Source of the DNA: Leptidea sinapis
Taxonomy: Eukaryota; Arthropoda; Insecta; Lepidoptera; Pieridae
DNA length: 64,000 nt
Assembly: GCF_905404315.1 (NCBI RefSeq)
Contig: NC_066266.1
Coordinates: 751,501-815,500, forward strand
Direction of reading: 5' to 3'
Below the pieces are notes generated by a model. The model was not told the DNA's origin. It ran no database searches and was given only the letters and a program-made list of their open reading frames with translations. How positions within the stretch are numbered: the first letter of the stretch is position 1; every line of letters begins with the position of its first letter. Below, piece after piece: positions 40,918 to 46,900 of the stretch. The translations under genes and the position numbers were made by a program.

Positions 40918-43900
40918 TATATAGCCTAGTGTCAGCCACTACACTGTACATAAATAATAGTAGTAATATAGGAGGAATATGAGTGGAAGAAATTGACATC
41001 GATATACATCATTATGTCTGCATCTAGCACGATTTAGTATAGTAATGATGTGTTTCCCAGTTCGTGGTGCGCGGACATCATCTGCAACTGCAGGCGCTGA
41101 CATCAGTAGCGCATTGCCACCATTGCAACCACGCGATATGGGGCTTGGCCCCGCAGTCATATGTGTGCACAGGTACCTATGTTTATCACTGTCTTTTGGG
41201 GTAGCGGTCAAACTTGCTGATGATATACCGCTTTACTGATAAATTAATGCATGGTCAACTTTACAACCGAACTGTTTTAACACAGACTGTCTTTTTAATA
41301 ATCGCAGTGTAAAGTTACTCCAAGTTTAAAATTACTTCTTCTTGTTATGTGGGTAATTCTGTAGTGACCAAGGTCAGATAAAGACAAAAAGTTTTCAACT
41401 TTGAATAACTTTATTCCGCGTTTATTAACAACACAGAGAAAGTTTGGTCTTGTTGGTGTGTAGAGATGATGAATGATTGTGAATGAATATCTTAATAGCT
41501 AAGGGCGTCCATAAATGTATAATCGTTGCAGTAGAGGGGAGGCAAGAGATGCCTGCCCTGTGGAGATAGTTGGATGAAAAATTTGTTTTTATTAATTGAC
41601 GAAGTGGAATTTGAAGTATCTTCGTCTCTGAAAATTAAGCTTTATACGTGTGCTTCCGTTTAGTCAACCGTCTGAAAACGCATTGACTATAAGTCTAGGT
41701 ATGTTACTTTAAATCTCCAATTGTGGCTTTATCTGCAGGATCTACAGTTGATAGCCTGCCTAATAATAACAATCACTTATTTAGTTAATGAGCTAGGTTG
41801 AGCCGCCTACAAATAATTAAAATGTTAAACTCGTGTCCTGCCACGTGACCTCTAGGTCTACTCTTATTCAACGAAATACGAAGTTTCGATTGAAGTTTCA
41901 GGTGTTTCCTACTACGGTTTCATTCGTTTCGAAGTTTCGTCCCGAACGTCATTGTTTGACATTTAGAATTTCTAAACCTACTCTATTCACTTATGTTGCA
42001 AACGAAAACTTGATTATGACATATTTTTTTGTTCGGAATTTTAACGTCTTTAAACTTGACGAAACCAAAGATTAAGAAATCTTTTCATTTCCGTTTGTGT
42101 GGATTTTGTTCCAAATTTGCTTGAAATGGCTTCAAGAATGCTCTTAATCGAGGCTGCTTTATGTGGAGAACTTTTAGAGCGTAGAAGGAACCGGATCTGC
42201 TTGCAATTAATTTAATATTAGTGAAATTCCCGACTTAGAGTTTGTAGAAAACTGAAATAAATTATAGCCTGCTGTGTTTTACATAAGTTATGTATAAGTA
42301 CCATCCGTATTGATATTCCCGAGTTGCCTCTGTCTGCTTCTTCACCTCAGCTCTACAGGCAGGTCGAGAACTCGTGCTGTATTAGTACAACTGTTAGAAA
42401 GGATAAAGGTCGAACTTTATCTTACTTATTCCTTTCTAACTGTAGTGGTTATTCTTATTTATTGACGTAATAAGTTTCATTTTTATTATTAATAAAAGAA
42501 CAAAATTTATGTTTTATTTAATTATAACAGGAAAACTTACTTACAGCTAACTAAAAGTAGGCACTCAGACATATAAATTAAAAGGTATAGCTTCATCATC
42601 GTATGGAATGTGGAAGATAGGTCAATACCTTCTACTACTACTTCTACTCAATAGTAGAGGTGATATTTTTAGTGAAAAAAACAGATATGTATATACCTGA
42701 TATTTACTTGAAACGTTCTGAATATCGCGATTGCGAGGTGAGTTAAAAAGCACTTTAAAGATGATTTATTCGCATAATAATTGTAATTTATTAAAGAATT
42801 CAACGAATAAATCTGAAGTACTAAGTTGACATGCTTACATTACGTGTGTAATACAGTTTATGGTTGTAATTAGTTACTTTCCATCGTTGGCATGATATAG
42901 TCTTCGAATTAGTCGGATCAAAATCATTAATTTCAATCGTTCACCATTCGTTTACGAATATTGTCTATGGTTCCGAACTTCGTCGATGTGTCCGTAAACA
43001 AAATAGAGTAGGGTCACTATCGAAACTTCATTTAAATTTCGTTCTTTTACGAAGTTTCGTTTCGGAGAAAGAGAGTAGACCCCCTGATCGTTTCGTTCGT
43101 AAGACAGTCGTTGAAATTATGGATAAAATTGATATTTCTGAGACATAAACTTTTTAATGTAATATAAATTGTCATTTTTGTGTACGATAGCCCAATAAAT
43201 TAATATTGTATTTAATCACATAAATTCTAGTACTTTTATATACTATGTTCAAGAATAAATTCGGACCATTCGACGGCGACACCGATAAACCGTGAGTAAG
43301 CTGTATTAATTAAATAAAGCCTATAACATAGCTGTAAAGGATCCTCTGGATGAAGTCGCAACTGGAAAATTGAACAAACATACCAAGATTTATAGACCAT
43401 GCAGGCATCATGATACTGTTTATTTGCACAGTCAATGAAAACCAAACCTGGTTATTTGATTCATAAATTGGTGTAGGTATGTAACATGATCATCTTTAAA
43501 GCCTCTTGGTGATCCAATATTGTAAGTAGGCCTGTGCTAGTGTTCGCCAGAGCTTGCACTTTTTTCAACGCTCCAGAGACACATGGTCAAACACAAACTA
43601 TTTCTCACACAGCTCCAGCTTAATACTTAAATCGGTATAGTACACACTGTTACATGGCCTAACACTTAATCCATTTGATCTGAAATAGCCTTTAATCTGG
43701 ATATCCGCTCAGTACGCCGGTCGGGTTTCAGCATCCCCTTATATATAGTCTGATAATCAGTATACATATATAAATAAACATAAAAACTATACATAAAACA
43801 GCAACAGCAACGGTCATCTTGCATGAATTTATAACCTAGGTCCTAAAGAATCATTGAGAGCAAAATTCAAAGAAATTAACATCTTGACTGTTACTTCTCA

Positions 43901-46900
43901 ATATATGCTTGACATATATGTATACATGTGTATGTTTATAGGCACATAAGTGAATTAGCTAGAAACTGGCATAACCATAATGTTAACACCAGGAACAGAT
44001 ATAAACTTATAATGCCTGCTACTCGGCTAAGTCGAGTTAGTAGTTAGTCTTTTGTGGGGCTATGTATATGCTTTTACAACAAGATCCCAGAAAATGTTCC
44101 AAACATAAGTATTACGTTATTCAAAATAACTTAAATCTTATTGTTAAAAAACGTTTGTGTTGTAAAGGCTACTATAACATAAATTACTTTCTTAATGATA
44201 CCATAGATTGGGAATGGACCGACCGCCCTTGGGCTATTAAATAATAAGATTATTTGTACAATATTACTCTGTAAATATATTTTTCGATAAAAAAAGCCCG
44301 CTGAGTTTGTTGCGCCTATTCTTTTCGGGGCTGAGGTATTCCTTTTGGAATGGGTGGTAGTTTTTACTTACAATAAGTGATATCACATCCTATTTTGAAT
44401 AAAAATATATATAAAAATATATTGATTTTTAATCATAGAGCAAGTGTTTAAAACGCAATTATAACTCGGTAAACCGAATCCTCGTCAGCAGATGTCGCTA
44501 TATTAGAAGGTGCCATGTATTTAGTAAATGGTGTCTGTGTGTGTGTAGACTGTGCGCTCCGAGTGCATCGGTCGTGCGCCCGCTACGTGGAGGAGGGCTG
44601 CTGCCTGGACGGCGAGCATCACAACAACCGGATCTCGCGCTTCATGGAGCGGATACACAACAACAACCCGCCCGCCGGTGCGTATGCGTATACGTAATTA
44701 AAATAGAAGAAGTTACGACTATACGTTCCTTAGTGGTTTTTATTCTTTACAATTTAATGCATAAGATCGAAAAAATACCACAATAACGATACGGAACTTG
44801 TACAAACAGAACATCGTCCAATAACACTCGGATATGATGCCTTCGTGCCAGTGCGCTCGGGTTAAGTGATTACAGAATACAAGTAGCGTGTGAGCGTCCG
44901 CAGTGCACTAGGACTAGTCTGAATGTATTTTGATAGTTAAAACCCCGCTTGAGTCCCTACAAACATTCACATCCACACACCAATTATACGTATTAATAAT
45001 GTAAGCCGTTGTCTGTTGATCCGCCCGCGCCGCTTGGACTTAACAAAAGAGTCTCCCAACGATAATGATCATGATTATTTTTTTTTTTAATTGTCATTGT
45101 AGGTAATTGAACAACTTTGTATAGCATACTTTGCTTAAAACAAAATAGGAAAAAAATGGATACGTCACTTTACTATAAAGGCGCACGATGTTATGACGTC
45201 ACGCGGGTATTTCGCCGGGTATTTAGATAATGCGTAAACGAATACTATTCGTAACTTGAAAAACTTTATTCTTAGATCAATTGTACGTCTAGATAGACTG
45301 TGACAGCTGTGAAAACCACGAAAAAATTGAGGTTGATTGTTAACCTCTATTTTGAGTAATGCAATGCAACCAAAATGCTCTATCTAGACGGTTAAATTAT
45401 CCAAGTTTTTGGGTATTTCTAGGAATATAAACTATTAGGTCATCAAGAATCTTGTGCTTTTACTTTGTCACTGATATTCTCAATTGTAACAGGTCAAGAC
45501 TCGAGCGACAGGAAGACGAGGAAGGCCATGGGCACTACCAACTTTCTCAACGGTTAGTATATCTGTTTGCTACTGTATATATGAATGAATGAAAACTCTT
45601 TATTGCACAAAAAAAAATATAAAATTTGTATATAAAACTTATGGTAGCACAGTTAGAAAATAATAGGAATATATTTATATTCATTTGTTTTTATATTCAA
45701 ATATACTTTTATTTTTTTATATTTATTAGGCGACTTTATCGCTATTCAGCGATCTCATCCAGGTAACCTAAAGGACAAGGAGATTTATTTATATAACTTG
45801 ACAAATGGCAATAAATAAACTTACTATAGGATTTACATGTACACACATACATATCCATATATATATAACTTACATTTATACTGTTAGGAGGAGGAAAAAC
45901 ATTAAGGAGATTTAGATTTAACGACCACAAGAGTAATTAATAAAGTATAAATTGATAAAATAGTTATAACAAAGGTACATGATATCGCTCTTTCACGTCA
46001 GTATTACACAACTTAATATAAATCTGTGAAGGATTTAAACTAAGGCAATTTATAAATGATTTTTAGTCTGTCATTTTTACCAAAACCCATCATCTAATTG
46101 TAATCTGAAGCAGTGATTTTCAAACTAAATATGGGTGACATTATATCATAATAAGGTTGTTGTTGTTGTTGTTGAGTCTCGTGCCAGATTTTGGCGAGAC
46201 AACACGTCCTGAGGATGCCTCGTGTAGAGGCGAAACACGTGTCGAATTGTTTTAAAAGCAAATATTGGCGGAATTAACACTAAAGAAAACTTAAATAATT
46301 TGTACATAATAAGGTTGTTAAAATTTGGAAAACAACTTTTATGGATATAAGAAACTGTTCCACGACAAAACAGACACAACCTTCACATTGTCAAATCTGA
46401 TCTCATTATAGTTTCTGCTTCGCTTTGCGTCCCCCGACCTTATCAGAGGAATTTATTATTATTATATTCTTAGTAACAACTAAGACTTATCGTTGATATG
46501 GAAAGACGACGAAACGTTGGGTGTTAATAATATTGTTAAATTTAACCAAACAATCGAATTCATTATTGGTAAGAAGTTCTAAAGAATTTCAAGATTTCCT
46601 TTTCAACATTTGAAAGAACGAAACAAATAACAAAATGAAGCAACTTAAAAATATACAAATATAAAATCGTGTGGTGTTTAAAAGGAGCTCAGCATGTGTT
46701 TTAACACAAGTGTGTTGCAACGCTGATCTTCTGTATTCCCCGCGTGACACATGAACCTCGAGGGCAACACCTCGCCTGAATTAAAAGTACAAACATCAAA
46801 AAAGTCTAAGCAACATGCATGATATTACAAATTTACCTTTTATATTAATTAATTTCTAAGTCTTTATTCACTCAAAGTTCATAGGTATGTATACTTTTTT

